This document shows, in pieces, positions 1 to 12,944 of a DNA stretch of 64,000 bases; position 1 is the stretch's first letter; each line of letters opens with the position of its first letter. The position numbers and the translations under genes were made by a program. A model generated the notes under the pieces. It was not told the origin of the DNA, made no database searches, and saw only the letters and a program-made list of their open reading frames with translations. The stretch is taken from the NCBI GenBank assembly GCA_947462335.1, contig OX381720.1:44920654-44984653 (forward strand), in the 5' to 3' direction. The stretch is from Harmothoe impar (lineage: Eukaryota; Annelida; Polychaeta; Phyllodocida; Polynoidae).

Positions 1-1000
1 TGGAGCTTTTCACTAAAAATGGAATGTTTTGTATAAAACTACTGAATTCTCCAGAAAAAAGTACCAAAAAACTATATAAGTTCCTAAAATTAGAGTTGAT
101 ATGGATATAAATCTATAGATGGCCTGTAGTAGGTCCTGTATATTCAATTATTGTCAAGTGGGGCCCTCTGGTGGCAAATATTGTAATCGAGATGATGACT
201 TTTGTCATCACGGTGATGACTTTGCCCTAACTAATCAGCATGATTACCTTAACTAATCAGCAGTGATTAGTTTCAGATATGCCTAAGTTTTCAGTGTTAT
301 ACATATTATATATATAAGAGAGTACTGGAACGTATGTTGAATATTTACTCTATTATAATTTACAATGTATTCATGTATTTATGCGGATCAATCACCTTTT
401 TTGGTATCATCTTTTGTTCAGAAATTATGCTAAAAAAAGACTTAAAGGGACTAATATGACTAAGACGGAATCAAATTCTAAAAAGAGGTGTCTGGTAGTC
501 GTGTAATATAGATATATAAGTAAAATAATCTGGCATAAATTCCTGCCTATTTATTCACATCTCTCCCGGAATTTCAGCCCAGTGATGCTCATGTCAACTA
601 GTTTCCTGCCCAGCCTATCCGCAGTGTTAACGTATACGACGGTACTCCGCCGCGCGACCTGCTGGTTTGAAAAACTAACCGCTCCCCAGCAGACTTGAAC
701 ATAGGCAGCGTTTCCCTCCCAATGTACCATGGTCACAGCGGCATGGCGGCTAGGACGTCCGACTCACACACCACAGGTCCCCTTTTTTAAAGTGCATATA
801 TATATGTAAAATATTGTCCCTAGAAATATAATAACATATACATAAGTAAAGTCCAACTTCTAGCTTGATAATTTAAAAAAGAGAAAAAAAATTGACTTTG
901 AAAGAAATTATACCAAAAAATGTCTTTTCCTCTGTAACTCGGTAAATAATGCCCCTACAGAGCTGAAACTCTGCCTATAGACTCTTTGTTTTGTCCCCTA
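1..1000. other. No gene seen; AT-rich
   Basis: A weak tRNA-like fragment sits near 735-775 (ggcggctaggacgtccgact). Nothing else is recognised. Confidence 0.4.
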
Positions 1001-1004
1001 CTTT

Positions 1005-1080
1005 CCCCAGCGCCTTAACGGCGTGACACGTAGAGCGTCCGACTTGAACTCTTGAGGTACCGTGTTCGAATCCCCATGAA
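1005..1080 (+). repeat. tRNA-like SINE head (weak)
   Basis: tagagcgtccgact and, 20 bp later, gtgttcgaatccc, a good box B. The acceptor stem is not paired. Confidence 0.35.
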
Positions 1081-1115
1081 ATCTCGGATTTTATGGGTAA
1101 CGAAATGTCGGAATT

Positions 1116-1222
1116 GCTGATATCCCCCGGAAATGTGCTGATATCCCCCGGAAACGTGCTGATATCCCCCAGAAACGTGCTGATATCCACCGGAAACGTG
1201 CTGATATCACTAGATATCAGCA
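1116..1222. repeat. 21-bp tandem repeat, 5 copies
   Basis: gctgatatcccccggaaacgt repeats at 1116, 1137, 1158 and onward with few changes. On the minus strand it keeps a 105-residue frame open (7-residue unit DISTFPG); the flanking frame has no coding look. Confidence 0.9.
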
Positions 1223-1272
1223 AGGGGATATCACCTAAAAAGCGCGATGACTGACCCGATCGTATGATAAAG

Positions 1273-1999
1273 CATACTACCCAGTGAGACATTGCAGTTG
1301 TAAGTTCTCACTGACAATTTACTCTTTGCATTGTGGGTAGCTCATTGCTAGTGGTTAATGATATTCATAGATAATTGGGCCAACCCCTCCCCCAAATACA
1401 ATGACAATCATCTTGTCCTCCAACCTATCCCTATTAGGAAAAGTTACATATACTTGATTGCTTCTATTTATATGGGAGGTGCAATGGGCAAACAAACCAC
1501 TGGACTGTGACCCCTAGGTATATGCACCATGAATCATGCATTTATGTTATGTATTATTAGTCAAATGGGTCCTAAATGAGGGAAGTACATTCACATAGAA
1601 GTCATGTATGTTGTATAGTGAAATATGCATATCAAAACAAGACACAGGCAATTAGAATGATTAAGGCAAATCAAATCTAGATTCATGACCCTGGTGTGTG
1701 GCTATCATGGTGAGGTTACCTAACCACATGTAGGCTTTGTTTGCCCACACTGTGACGTAGCAGTACCGTATATGTAACCTTGCCTATACCTGGTACATAT
1801 TTACAGGTTCTGAATAGAAACTCCACTCCACTTCACCTCTCACCCTTTTCCCTGGGCTGGAACCATACTGCTCAGTTCTAGTTGGAGGCTATTACAATAC
1901 TCCTTCCATCCTCTCCTACATTACTTTCAGGATCCTACCCAAGATGCAAAGAGTGAATTGTCAGTGAAAACATACAACTGTAACTTACTTGGCAGTATG
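1273..1999. mobile_element. ~730-bp element with ~65-bp inverted ends
   Basis: The left arm (catactacccagtgag...tttgcattgtgggtag, to 1341) pairs with the right arm (ctacccaagatgcaaagag...ggcagtatg, from 1934). The core gacaattcactctttgcat is nearly identical. No coding frame inside. Confidence 0.7.
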
Positions 2000-2268
2000 T
2001 TACTATATACCAGTATTTATAGCCTCCACAACGGCCTCTCAGTCTGTGTCAGTACACTAATGACCAACAGTGTAGCTACCATCGTGGTAACATAGGAGTA
2101 CTCATGTATGTAAGTGGTACTTGGAATAATGCCGGCTTCGTGTAGTGCTCTCAACAAGTTGCTCTCTGTGGATGATACTTGCCTACAGGTGTGTACGGTC
2201 TATTCATACCTGAAGGACTAGTTAGGGAAGCAGTGCAGTAGGGGCACCGCTACTCGAGTGGGCATGCC

Positions 2269-2568
2269 TTTAAAGCGGCACAATCACCACTAACACTTAG
2301 CAGAAGTGTCTCCAGAAAGTGGCTCCAAGTGTATAGACTGAGAACCTTGTTGTAAATAAATTTCATACCCTGAAGAAGGCTAGAAATAGCCGAAATGTTG
2401 GTATATCTTTAAAGCCGAATTTTACAGACTCCTTACAATTCTTCGAGTAGACTTTAGTCCCCTATTTTTAACAAGGTTTTGGGAATACATTCCATCCTTA
2501 AAACATAGTAGACTAGAACAGTACTAGCAATGTGAATGGCAGACGGTCGGTGATTGTGCCGCTTTAAT
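2269..2568. mobile_element. ~300-bp MITE with TTTAAAGCGGCACAATCACC ends
   Basis: tttaaagcggcacaatcacc at the left pairs with ggtgattgtgccgctttaa at the right. The interior carries a hammerhead-like core (2365-2404). Confidence 0.75.
2365..2404 (+). ncRNA. Hammerhead-ribozyme-like core (degenerate)
   Basis: CTGAAGA (2370-2376), stem II GGCTA-GAAA-TAGCC (2378-2391), then GAAA (2392-2395), with ATACC and GGTAT available to close stem I. Stem III is vestigial (TGTT). The core matches CUGANGA..GAAA, but catalysis is unproven and likely lost. Confidence 0.3.
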
Positions 2569-2705
2569 ATTCCCAAACAGTCTGAGGCAAAATAACAGGA
2601 GCATTTAATTTTGATGTTTTCCAAACTTTACAATTCAGATTCCTTTACATAAATGTATTTATTACATGGTGGTACGGCCTTGTCAATGCTACGCCTATGG
2701 GACCT

Positions 2706-2733
2706 CCGTACTCCATGCCCCCATGGAGTACGG
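2706..2733. repeat. Perfect 12-bp hairpin
   Basis: ccgtactccatg, loop cccc, catggagtacgg. A third related word (atactccatgg) follows at about 2741. Confidence 0.8.
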
Positions 2734-2829
2734 TGTAGCCATACTCCATGGCCTCCAATTTTGTTGATTTTCTTCATTTTAAGAAAGTAGGGCCATGTAA
2801 TAAACACAAAACCCCACTTATTAACATAA

Positions 2830-2930
2830 ATGCACATCATACATCACTCGTTGAAGCTGGGTCATATCACACTCAGCCTTCGGCATCGTGTGGTATGACC
2901 CAGCTTCAACTCATGAAGTATGATGTGCAT
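2830..2930. mobile_element. ~100-bp hairpin
   Basis: atgcacatcatac..gttgaagctgggtcatatca pairs with tg.tatgacccagcttcaac..gtatgatgtgcat around the loop ttcggc. A MITE remnant. Confidence 0.75.
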
Positions 2931-3635
2931 GTATGTCAATGGCATGGAGTTTTGTCTATTGATTTTTAAACCGAAATTTGATTCAATGATAGGTGTAATG
3001 GCATACAGCCATGTAGTATTTCTAGTACTGTCCAGTAGAAGTTTTAGTCAAATATCAACCAGGGTCATGTAAGTAGTGAGACTGAAGATTTAGATGCTGA
3101 TATGCTCTCCTATTTCACGTGGCCATGCCACATAGAGTTGGACATGGACACGAGTGTTTGTGTTTGGCTTCGTCTTACTACTGCCTCCCATGGACCTTTA
3201 CTCCCCTTACTCCCATGCTTTCTTTACTAATCAGGCCGTACACTAACAGGTATTTGTGAGCCGGGGTTGTTGTACTTGCTAGTTATCCGACTTCCTCTGT
3301 TTTCGTAACCTGGTAGTACTTGACTGACTTGGCCATTCACTGATTCAGACACACGGTCCTCGTTCTGCAGACATTGGACAGAAATATATTTTCTTTCTAC
3401 CAGTCCCCATGTGCTTTAAAACATCCAGTATCTTGCAGGCATTCCGAATTCAAGTTTGCATAGATTCAATGCGTAACGTATGTCTTGGCGCTTTTAAGTT
3501 TAATTTCTCAGTATACTGAATTTTATCAGAGCAATATCTCAAATGGACTAGTAGTTGTTGATCAGGCAGTACACTTTTTTTCTTTTCTCTTAGTGCCTCA
3601 GTGCTCTGTTCCTCTTTCACGAGCAAAGCAACCAT

Positions 3636-3812
3636 ATGTGAGCAGCCACGCAGAAAAGATGTTGCGGACAGTAACACTCTGATTATCCTTTCTGTTTGGC
3701 TTCTCACACTTTCCTGACATGGATCCACCTAGTTTCCAGTGTGAGCAGCCAAGCTGAAGGGATGATCCGCATGCCTCTTTGAGGAGCATCCTTCCTGTGT
3801 AACTGCTCCCAT
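3636..3812. repeat. GTGAGCAGCC palindromic repeat, copy 1
   Basis: tatgtgagcagccacgcaga, then gtgtgagcagccaagctgaa, gatgatccgcatgcctc and aggagcatccttcctgtgta; same layout as copies near 9950 and 36078. Confidence 0.55.
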
Positions 3813-6410
3813 TATTATCCACAATACCTGATGGCTGAATGACCTACACAGGCGTGGGTGGGCGTGGACTGCTGCCGCGGTGGCTGGTGGAGAGAGGCGG
3901 AGAGAAGCTCACCTTGAGCCGCTCTGAGTCGCTCCCTGAGCTGATGAGCATCCCTGTGTAATAACTGTGATTATTCCCACATCCCAAACAAGGCCTGGGA
4001 AAAACACCAGGCCTTCAGTGCAGTGTAGGGGCTGGTGCCAGCGTTATGGGCTGCTAAAGACCTGTTGTCGTTAACAACGCCTTTAGGGTATACTTTGAAG
4101 GCGACATAGACCATTTAGTGTTAGGTAAACATGATAATGGTATAAACGATGCTTTTCTAATTGTACCCTAGATAAACGTCATAGGCATCAATATGGTAAA
4201 ACGTGTCTTAGTAATTATAATTATGATTAGTTTAGACTATTGAGGTGTCTTGACATTTGCATACCTGCTATACTCATAGAAAACATATCACCCGTAATGT
4301 TAGAGGCAAACGGGTACAGGTATACATGCAGACCTTGATATATCGAACCCCTCCGTTTTGGATAAAAAAGAGAGGGCCGGTTACCAAAATGGCCAGATAT
4401 CTAAAGCAATATTATATATGGACAGAATGGGTGTTTTCAGAATTATTGCCCTAAATCTATGACCGATTATTGAGACAAGCGATTTATCCAAGACCGATTT
4501 ATCAAAGTCTCACTGTATCAATTTTTGAAAAAGAGAGAAAATGAAAGAAAACGTCGGGGTTCACATACGTGTCGACTCTCACTGTCTCATTTACTAGTAC
4601 AAACTATTTACTACGACCAACAGTTCAATTTTGCAACATTAGTCTATGCCTGGAAAGAAATGTTTGGGGGAAAACTATCTTAATTCAGATGTTGGCCGCA
4701 CATCGGATTTTGAATCGAAGATGTAGCCTGGGTGAGCGTGCAAGGTTGATATGCAGTACTCTACTCTTAAAGGGTCGGCATGATGCGCCATCGCCCTGCT
4801 GCTGAGTGACTTACTGGTTCTGCATTGGCGCATAACGACTGCAACTGAACATGTGCCATGAGATATCATAATTTTGTTAATGCTACTCTGAATAGTGGCC
4901 ACAGATATAAACATGTGTACACCGACCTGACAACACCTAAGTGTTAAGTGCTATTAAGGGATATAGTATAGTATACTAGTACATGTAGTATAGTATACAA
5001 TGTATGTGTTATATGGTCGCTACCGATGATAAGTATAGGCCTATAGCCTTTCTTTCTTATTGATTTTACCATTCTATTAATTCAGCCTAGTGTAAAGTTG
5101 GTATACTACATTGGAACTGAATATGTCTTGGTGAGTGAGTCTTTAAACTAGCCTGTGCTTCTAAGTACTGGATTTTCCTGTGTCAGTATTTCTATTGAAC
5201 AGTTCCCAGTGGCTGGGTCCCTTACTTAGAATACCACGCCCTGTTTATATAGCATATTTATTCGTACTGCCTGAAATACTAGCCTCCTGGTGAAAAGGGG
5301 CACCCAGGCAGCTGGTCAGAGCTCAACAATCCGGCCGTGAGTGTATTCTGAGTAACGTAAGCCTGAGATTGATTGCAGCCTGTTTCCGTGAGTGGGCCAA
5401 TGTCCACTGGTCCTGTGTATGGGGTGGACTTGTAAACTGAGCTGGGCCTGAAACCCGCCCCCGCACTCAGCGTCCAGGGTGACACCACCCTCATTACTGA
5501 AACTTAAAACGCAAAGAAAAGAGGCCATTTCTTTGGCCCATTGCAGTGCCCTCGAAACTCGAGTTTGAGGGTTTATATGTGAAGATAATCCACGACAATG
5601 AGAAACTGTGTTGTTATTTTGAAATGAAAATTGTCTAAATCATAAATGGGATAAGGTGGTCAGTAGCCTACCGGTATGTAAAATTTGTGAAAAACTATGA
5701 GAAAAAGTAACATTCCCTCTATTAGCCTTTTCCAAAAAGGGGGGCATTCTTTAGCCCCCAAAACTGAAATCTTTATGGAAAAATGGAAGGACCTTTGCCG
5801 GGAACGTTGTGGATAGGTGATGTTTTTGAAATCGTCTAACGAGGATGGTGTCTGTCTGCCTCCAGGGTGCAGGATCCGACTCCAGTTGTCAAGTAAGCTG
5901 AGATGTAACCAGGGGGTTAAACAATGGGGCACCGTGCCACTATAACCCGGACTCATGTTTTGATATTGAACTACATCCTAGACCAATAATATTATACGTG
6001 TGGTGTGCTCATTGCCATTGCACAGCCTTGGTTCTTTGAGGATCAGATGGGCATGTCTCCTATTTAAAAGTTTGGCACTATATGTCCATATAATACATCT
6101 CCCTAATACTGGTTGGAGAAACCATCATTGCATGAAATAAAAGAGAGGCCTTCCAGTCATAGTCGGCATTTGCCCATGTTTCCTTATTTACACATCCTGT
6201 AATATTTCACCCATCACTAATTGCACGTACGAGAACAGAATCAAGCACACCGGGAAAGTGTCTTTCAGGTGACAAAAATATTCAGGCCATGTAGGGTCGC
6301 TTTTTGGCTGAGTTTTAGCACTATACATGTCTTGGGATAAATGTGACGCTGACACCTTAGTTCTCAGACACCTATGGTATTTCTTCGATAGCACAGTTGT
6401 AATGGATGAT

Positions 6411-7383
6411 GTGATCACAGAGAGAAAAGTGAGAGTCACCTGGACTCACATACCACAGTCAGCCATGTGTCGCCAAAAGCACTCTCATGTGATAGTCAGG
6501 CTGACTTTGACAGTAAAAAGGGTCCAGCACTGCTTGACTCAGCGTGGCACGACAGTCAGGCAGTGCTGGACCCTCTCTACTGTCAATGTCAGGCAATGCT
6601 AGACCCTCCTGTACGAGAGTTCTACACTGCCTGACTTTCACGCTCAAGGGTAGTCTGGCAATGCTGGACTGTACCTAGAGTGAGAGTACAACTATGCCAG
6701 ACTCTGGTTATCGAGAGTCCAGCCGAGCTGGACTCACATATAGATGTGAGTCTTGCAATGCTGAACGTTGGCCTCAATGAAAGTCAGGCATAGCTGGAAT
6801 CTCTTCTGTACAGTAAGACTAGTTGCTTATTTGCATTGGGGGATAATGTTTTAAAATGAATATGTGGCCTCCCCAACACTTGTACAGAAATCCCATACAA
6901 AATAATAGTACTGTCCTGAACAGGTGAGGGTCTACTATCACATACCACCAGTCATATAGTTATGTAAGAACATAGAGATACATGCATGTACCAACATATA
7001 TATCAGAGGTGATCCTAGAATCTTAATGTATATATTCCAAATCCACAAGAATGGTGACATATATCCTACCATGAGGCTCAATACTGTATTGTGTCCCCAC
7101 CTGGTAGCAAACAAAGAAGGCTCAGTATAACTGACCCTCATCCCAAAGTCAGACATTGCCTGACTGTGGGAAGAATGTCAGGCTGACTCTGGTATGAAGA
7201 ATTGTCTTGCCTGACTGTCACCCAAGGATCAGGCTGACTCTCAAAAGGGAGTAACCTTATGGGACTATCAAAGGAGGCTCAGATTTATGGAAGTGAAAGT
7301 CTAGCAGACTATCTCACCTGAGTCAGGCAGTGCCTGACCCTGGGGAGAGTCCAGCTGACGCTCACTTTTTTTTTCTGTGATCC
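6411..7383. mobile_element. Composite element of AGTCAGGCAGTGC modules, copy 1
   Basis: Ends tgatcacagagagaaaagtg and its inverse tcacttttttttctgtgatc. Many modules of the type agtcaggcatgctggac occur in both orientations at 6500-6800 and 7150-7345. Its unique middle (cacctggtagcaaac...) recurs inverted in the element at 11607-12645. No transposase frame. Confidence 0.75.
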
Positions 7384-8340
7384 AAGTCTCAATCAGATAT
7401 CGATGCATAATTGCACTATAAATTGCACCAAAATTGGGCAAAATCAACCCATAGCAATGTAGTGCCAGTTCATACTTATACCACAGTTGTCTGGGAGAAC
7501 AAAAAGAAACTGCCTGTTTGTATAAGATGTACACACCAATCACTGGGTATAAGTCAGATATTGATACGTGTGAGTAGCTGCGTCTGTATATACGTGTTAT
7601 AAGCTGTGAACAGTAATTATCCTCGGCTGGTGCCTTGGCCAATTACCCTGTCCTTGGCTTAAAACACGTATACAGCGACTCACTTGTACCATATCTACTA
7701 AATATTATCGTAGTATGTATTCCTATCATAGCTCACTATACACAAGTAAACTACAAGTGATGTCGAGTGAGTGAGGTGTTGAGGTGAGGTTATGGACAGT
7801 GCGGTGCAAGGGCGGTGGCCACATTCTCCTCATTTACTGACCCTCTTTAGATATGACTGCTTTCCAGACTGCTTTCCATCCCGGGCTTTCCATACGCATT
7901 CACCCAATCGTCTCAAGGTTCATTTTCAGATATTCCTTTTAGAAAAAAGAGGATGACCATGTTTGGGTATGGGTTGCTGTTGTTGTCGGGCTGCAATGTT
8001 GGGTAATACAAAACATGCCTATTACTTTGCCTAACCATCTTGATCCCATATGTTCTTCGTTCAACCTATCATGAAGCATGCATAGACTGTTCATGAGAGA
8101 TTGAGTGACCAAGTAATATAGAACACTCAGATATGAGAAACACATATTGAGAATTGTGTCTCGAGATAAAGTTCTGTTACAGATGATTTTAATCCTACTT
8201 CTCAAAGACTATCTGATTCGCAATACCCATATAACTACAGTTAAAGCAAATGTCTGCAAGTCGATCCTAAGCAGAGGGAATCTCCAACTCAATTCCTGAT
8301 TGAACATGTATACGCTAAAGAAGAAAATAAAACGTATATT
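7384..8340. other. No gene seen
   Basis: Unique AT-rich sequence between two repeats. Confidence 0.4.
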
Positions 8341-8351
8341 GAGGTAGTGTT

Positions 8352-8488
8352 CCCAGTAAAAAAAACAACGTTATACAACATTTCATAACGTTATATAACA
8401 TTATATAACGTTTCTCTAAGGCTAAACGTTATATAAAGTTTGAAAACGTTATTTTGACGTAAAAAAACGTTTTTTTTTGTTAGCTGGG
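8352..8488. mobile_element. Small MITE with AACGTTATATAAC motifs
   Basis: Left cccagtaaaaaaaacaacgt, right aaacgtttttttttgttagc then tggg, inversely related. The interior is a run of aacgttata words. Confidence 0.65.
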
Positions 8489-9140
8489 TTACTTGTAAAA
8501 TACTGGGCATTGCCTTTTGATATAGCTGTGACGAATGACACTTAATTAGGGTGTTGAGAGCATGGTTTTGTCAACCTTTGTCATTCCTTCAATTTGCCCA
8601 TATCATTGAATGGGCGATGTCCATATACTCTCCCGTTCAAATCCTGGGGGTCAAGCCCAGGGTTTCAAGTGTGGGTTTGGCTAAAGTAGACGCCGTGGGA
8701 TAGTGTGGGTGATGTCAATGGGTTACCCCACACCCTGCCCCATTAAATTACCCCTTTATTCAATACACATTACCAACTCATTATATAATCGGAATTCGTC
8801 CATAGAAATTAAGGAACAGGTCAATCTTCGTCACCAAGCTCTGATTGCAATACATTCAGTGAAGCCCTGCCAGATCGTAACGTAACTGGTTTAAGTTAGA
8901 TGTATTTAATGTTTACTTTAGAGCGACTGTAACGGCTTCTATTTCGCCTAATGTTACGGATACCTCTTGATACTGTCAAGTGGTCTCCCAGCACAGTCCC
9001 CCATCTGCCTACCCTATGTAAACAGACCATGGTAAATGTATCAGGGTGGAGTGGCTCTGATGGAGAGTGATGCCCACTGAGGCTGACAAGGACCACTTGT
9101 GGAGTCGGCTATCTCTGGTATTTTTATTGTTTTACACATG

Positions 9141-9362
9141 TTAAACCCTTTAAGGACATCATAGCGCTTTAATGCACTACGCTTCACTCTTTTGTTATCA
9201 TGATGCATGAATGATGTAGCACTGGTGAGTAACTCACCTCTGCTGCATTCATATGTCATGCAGATCCTACTGGGGCCTGATACACCGACGCATTGGTGCA
9301 TACTGTTTACTATTAGACATTTACACTGTCCTTGAGTTATCATGCCGCCCTTAAATGGCTAA
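9141..9362. mobile_element. TTAACCCTTTAAGGAC/GCATCATG family copy
   Basis: Left ttaaaccctttaaggacatc, right catgccgcccttaaatggct. The interior has ggtgagtaactcacc, the family's central palindromic word. Confidence 0.65.
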
Positions 9363-9949
9363 CATGCCATGCTTAGAAACGGGCCACCGTTCACCATGGC
9401 TATTACAGTTCCTAAAAGAGACCTCCTGTCACCCTGATCCAAGTTAGATAGAGTTACCCGCAACCCCAAGCATTCTGCCCTCGCTTTCTCGGATTTGGAA
9501 AATGCAAGGAAACATTTCCAATGAAGCAAACTATCTGAAGTTTCAAGTTCAAATTCCCGAGGAAATTAGATAGGGATCGAGGTAATAAAGGTTCGAGATG
9601 ATGACGGTTGATTGTACATTACATATAGGCCAATTGAAATAAGAGCGTAAATTGCAATTTGCATCGATATAAAATCTGACCTTTCATCTTGTCAGAGATT
9701 GTTCAAAGCTCATATTTGGTGTTGGACACATCTCACCTTTCCACGCGCAGCCTTGATTGTAAGCTAATGTAACTTGGACAAATGCCATTCAGCCCTTTTC
9801 ATTTGAATTTCCCAGAGACTTCTAAAAGTAGAGGCAATACCAGACGCCGCCTAACTCTTTCAAAGTCTTTGATCCTATCCTACAAATGCCCACACCTCCA
9901 ACCAGTGTGGGAACTACCATTCAGAATGGATGCTCCACTCGGGCGTGGA

Positions 9950-10072
9950 TCACTAATTATGTGTGGCTGCTCACACCTCACATTGGAGACGAGCGATATC
10001 AAGACAGCGTCAGCGGCCAAGCAGAGAGGATGATCTACATGCCCCGCATGGATCATCCTCTCTGCAAGGCTG
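9950..10072. repeat. GTGAGCAGCC palindromic repeat, copy 2, with 15-bp hairpin
   Basis: tgtggctgctcacacctcac and gccaagcagagaggatgatc. Perfect arms gcagagaggatgatc (10021-10035) and gatcatcctctctgc (10051-10065). Confidence 0.65.
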
Positions 10073-10158
10073 TTGACCTATTAGTCGACCTATGCATTTA
10101 TTCCCATTGAGTAGACCGGTTAACCCACACTGGGAGAATGTCGAATTACACTGTTAAG

Positions 10159-10731
10159 GGTGACTCCACCAACGTCCGTCCATCTGTCCGTCCATAAAAA
10201 ACGTCCAAAAAAATTTGAAAAAAGTAGGGATCTGGACGTTTTTGATTGATGAACGGACAAAACCCACTTCCACCAAGGTCGGTCCGCCCATTCCGTCCAT
10301 CAATCCAGTTTTTGTTGGATGGAATGGACGGATGGATGACATTCCATTTCCGTCCATCAATCCGTCCATCAAGTTGTCCATTCCGTCCAGCACAGAGGGG
10401 CAAACATGGACGGAAATTGTCTGTTTTCTGTAGAAAAATGGACGGACGAAAATATCATTTTTTTATATCAATTTTTTTTATATTTCCGTCCGTCTATATG
10501 GACGGATGGACGGTCGGAAACCGAAAGAGATCCGTCCGTCCATTCTGTTCACCACGAACATGCACGGATTGATGGACGGAATGGACAGATTGATGGACTG
10601 AATGGACGGATTGGACGGACGGATCTTGGTGGAAGTGAGTTTTGTCCATTCGTCCATCAAAAACGTCCAGATCCCTGTTTCTTTTGACGGTTTTTATGGA
10701 CGGACGCTTGGACGGACGTTGTGGAGTCACC
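10159..10731. mobile_element. Foldback element built of GGACGGA motifs, copy 1
   Basis: Ends ggtgactccaccaacgtccg and cgttgtggagtcacc are inverse over about 48 bp. ggacgga and its complement occur dozens of times, left half mostly tccgtcc and right half mostly ggacgga. Short frames in all six phases are by-products of the motif. Confidence 0.8.
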
Positions 10732-11209
10732 TCTTTAGAAGATCACATCCCATTGACTACCCATCACCGGCCCCATCCCTTATTCATTTATCCACAGTCA
10801 ACCGATAGGCTACGAGCGGACTAGATTTTAGACCAATGAAATGATTCCCTCTATTCAAAGCGGAATTCCCAGGATGGAACTGGTACTAATCATGACAGCT
10901 GTTATCTGTGCTTATCTCCCCAGTACTAGATCAAGTAATGGATGCGCACACTAGACAATTAACACTCACTCCGAAACCCTTAGTCCATAGCTGGATAGGT
11001 TAATTATAGATTATTCCCGGAATCTATAGTATATAATTCTCTTACCAGTCTGTGGTGATTAGGTTTTCCCTGAACTGAGTCAGACATTGTCTGTGGTCAC
11101 TAGACCTCAACGAGGGAACATCCTAATGTGGTGTAACCCCGGGGGGCGGGGGGTGGGCACTCTTCCATGTATTGGATAACCACTGCAGCACAACTCTGAA
11201 AAGTGGTGG

Positions 11210-11512
11210 CGGTGAATTTCCATCAGATCCTGAAAAGGGGGACGGTCAGATGTCATCAAGGCCCTGATAAGTAGGGTGGGTAAAATCATATCATTAAATT
11301 GAGCACGTTTTCTTGCTGAAAGGGATGAATAAAATTGTGTTTATACAAAATTCAGGGATACCATAACTTGAAATAGCTCATCAAATCTCCCAAAAAAATG
11401 GGGTGGTCAAATCTCCCAACCTCTGAAATGTAGGACAGTCAAATCTCCCAGCCTTTGAGAAGAAGGGCTGTCAGATTTCCCAACCTTTGATAAGAGGGAC
11501 GGTGGGGCGGCA
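11210..11512. repeat. ~37-bp degenerate minisatellite
   Basis: Repeats of the form ggtcaaatctcccaacctttgagaa..ggg, clearest at 11395-11510. Confidence 0.65.
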
Positions 11513-11606
11513 GCTGTTATCTACCCTCAGAGACTCAGTGACCAACACCCCCCCCCCCCCACCCCCGGGGGAGGGCGGTGATTCCCCTCCAGCTCGGTTC
11601 TAATTA

Positions 11607-12645
11607 ACACAGAGCGTCAGCTGGACTCTCCCCAGAGTCAGGCACTGCCTGACTCAGATAGGAGAGTCTGCTGGACTTTCACTTCCATTAAACGACAGTC
11701 AGGCTGAGCCTCCTTTGATAGTCCCATAAAGTTACTTTCTTTTGAGAGTCAGCCTGATCCTTGAATGACAGTCAGGCAAGACAAATCTTCATACCAGAGT
11801 AAGCCTGACTTTCTTTCCACAGTCAGGCAATATCTGACTCTGAGATGAGGGTCAGTTAGCCTGAGCCTTCTTTATTTGCTACCAGGTGGGGACACAATAC
11901 AGTATTGAGCTTAATGGTAGGATATATGACACCATTCTTGTGGATTTGGGAATTATATACATTAAGATCCTGGAATCACCTCTGACATATGTTGGTACAT
12001 GTATCTCTATGTTGTTACAAACCTAAATGACTTGTTGTCTGTGATATAGCAGACCCTTGTTTGTTCAGGACAACAATATTATTTTGTATGAGATTTCAGG
12101 AAGGCAATACACATCTTTTAAAACATTTCCCCCCAATAAAAATAAGCAACTAGTGTTACTGTAAAGAAGAGATTACAGCGATGCCTGACTTTCATTGAGG
12201 CCAAAGTCCAGCATTGCTAGACTCATATCTACATGTGAGTCCAGCTTGGCTTGACTCTCGATGGCATCGCTGTACTCTCACTCTAGGTACAGTCCAGCAT
12301 TGCCAGACTACCCTTGAGTATGAAAGTCAGGCAGTGCTGAACTTTCGTACATGAGAGTTCAGCATTGCCTGACTTTGACTGCAGCGAAAGTCCAGCACTG
12401 CCTGACTTTCATCACAACGAGAGTCCAGTACTGTCTGACTTTCATTATAATGAGAGTCAGGCAGTGCTGGACTGTGGAAAGGCGAAAGTCAGGCAATGCT
12501 GGACTCTCGTTCTCATGAAACTCAGGCAGTGCTGGACTCTCTCTACAGTCAAAGTCAGCTAGACTCTCACATGAGGGTGGTTTTGGCGACATGGGTCTGA
12601 CTATGGCATATGAGTTCAGGTGACTCTCACATTTTCCTCTGTGAA
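11607..12645. mobile_element. Composite element of AGTCAGGCAGTGC modules, copy 2 (inverted relative to copy 1)
   Basis: Left acacagagcgtcagctggac, right gtgactctcacattttcctc then tgtga. Middle gctaccaggtggggacacaa matches copy 1 in inverse orientation. About 20 modules agtccagcatgcctgac in both directions. Confidence 0.75.
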
Positions 12646-12944
12646 GTATAAGCAGAGTTATGGCCCATGCAGTCACACTGGTCGTGAATCCACAACTACT
12701 GTTTGCAAAGCCAAGAAAATTGTTGGGGGATGATTATTTTAGATTTCAAGACAGTTGACCGGTCCTAAAACAAAAAAAAATCATCCCTCAAAACAGCAAA
12801 ACATTTATTTCTGAGGCCCACAACAATTGTCTCGGTTGTACAAAACATCTGTTCTGGATTTTATGACCAATGAATGAATGTCACCGGGCCTATATCAGGC
12901 ATTTTGAATTAGTAGAAGTTCCACAGCATCATTGACACGCTTCC

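Noticed and set aside
975..1292. 105-residue minus frame with 7-residue repeats
   Set aside because: Produced by a 21-bp tandem repeat next to a tRNA-like fragment; flanking residues have no coding character.
10146..10824. Many overlapping frames in both strands
   Set aside because: By-products of GGACGGA motif repetition in a foldback element.
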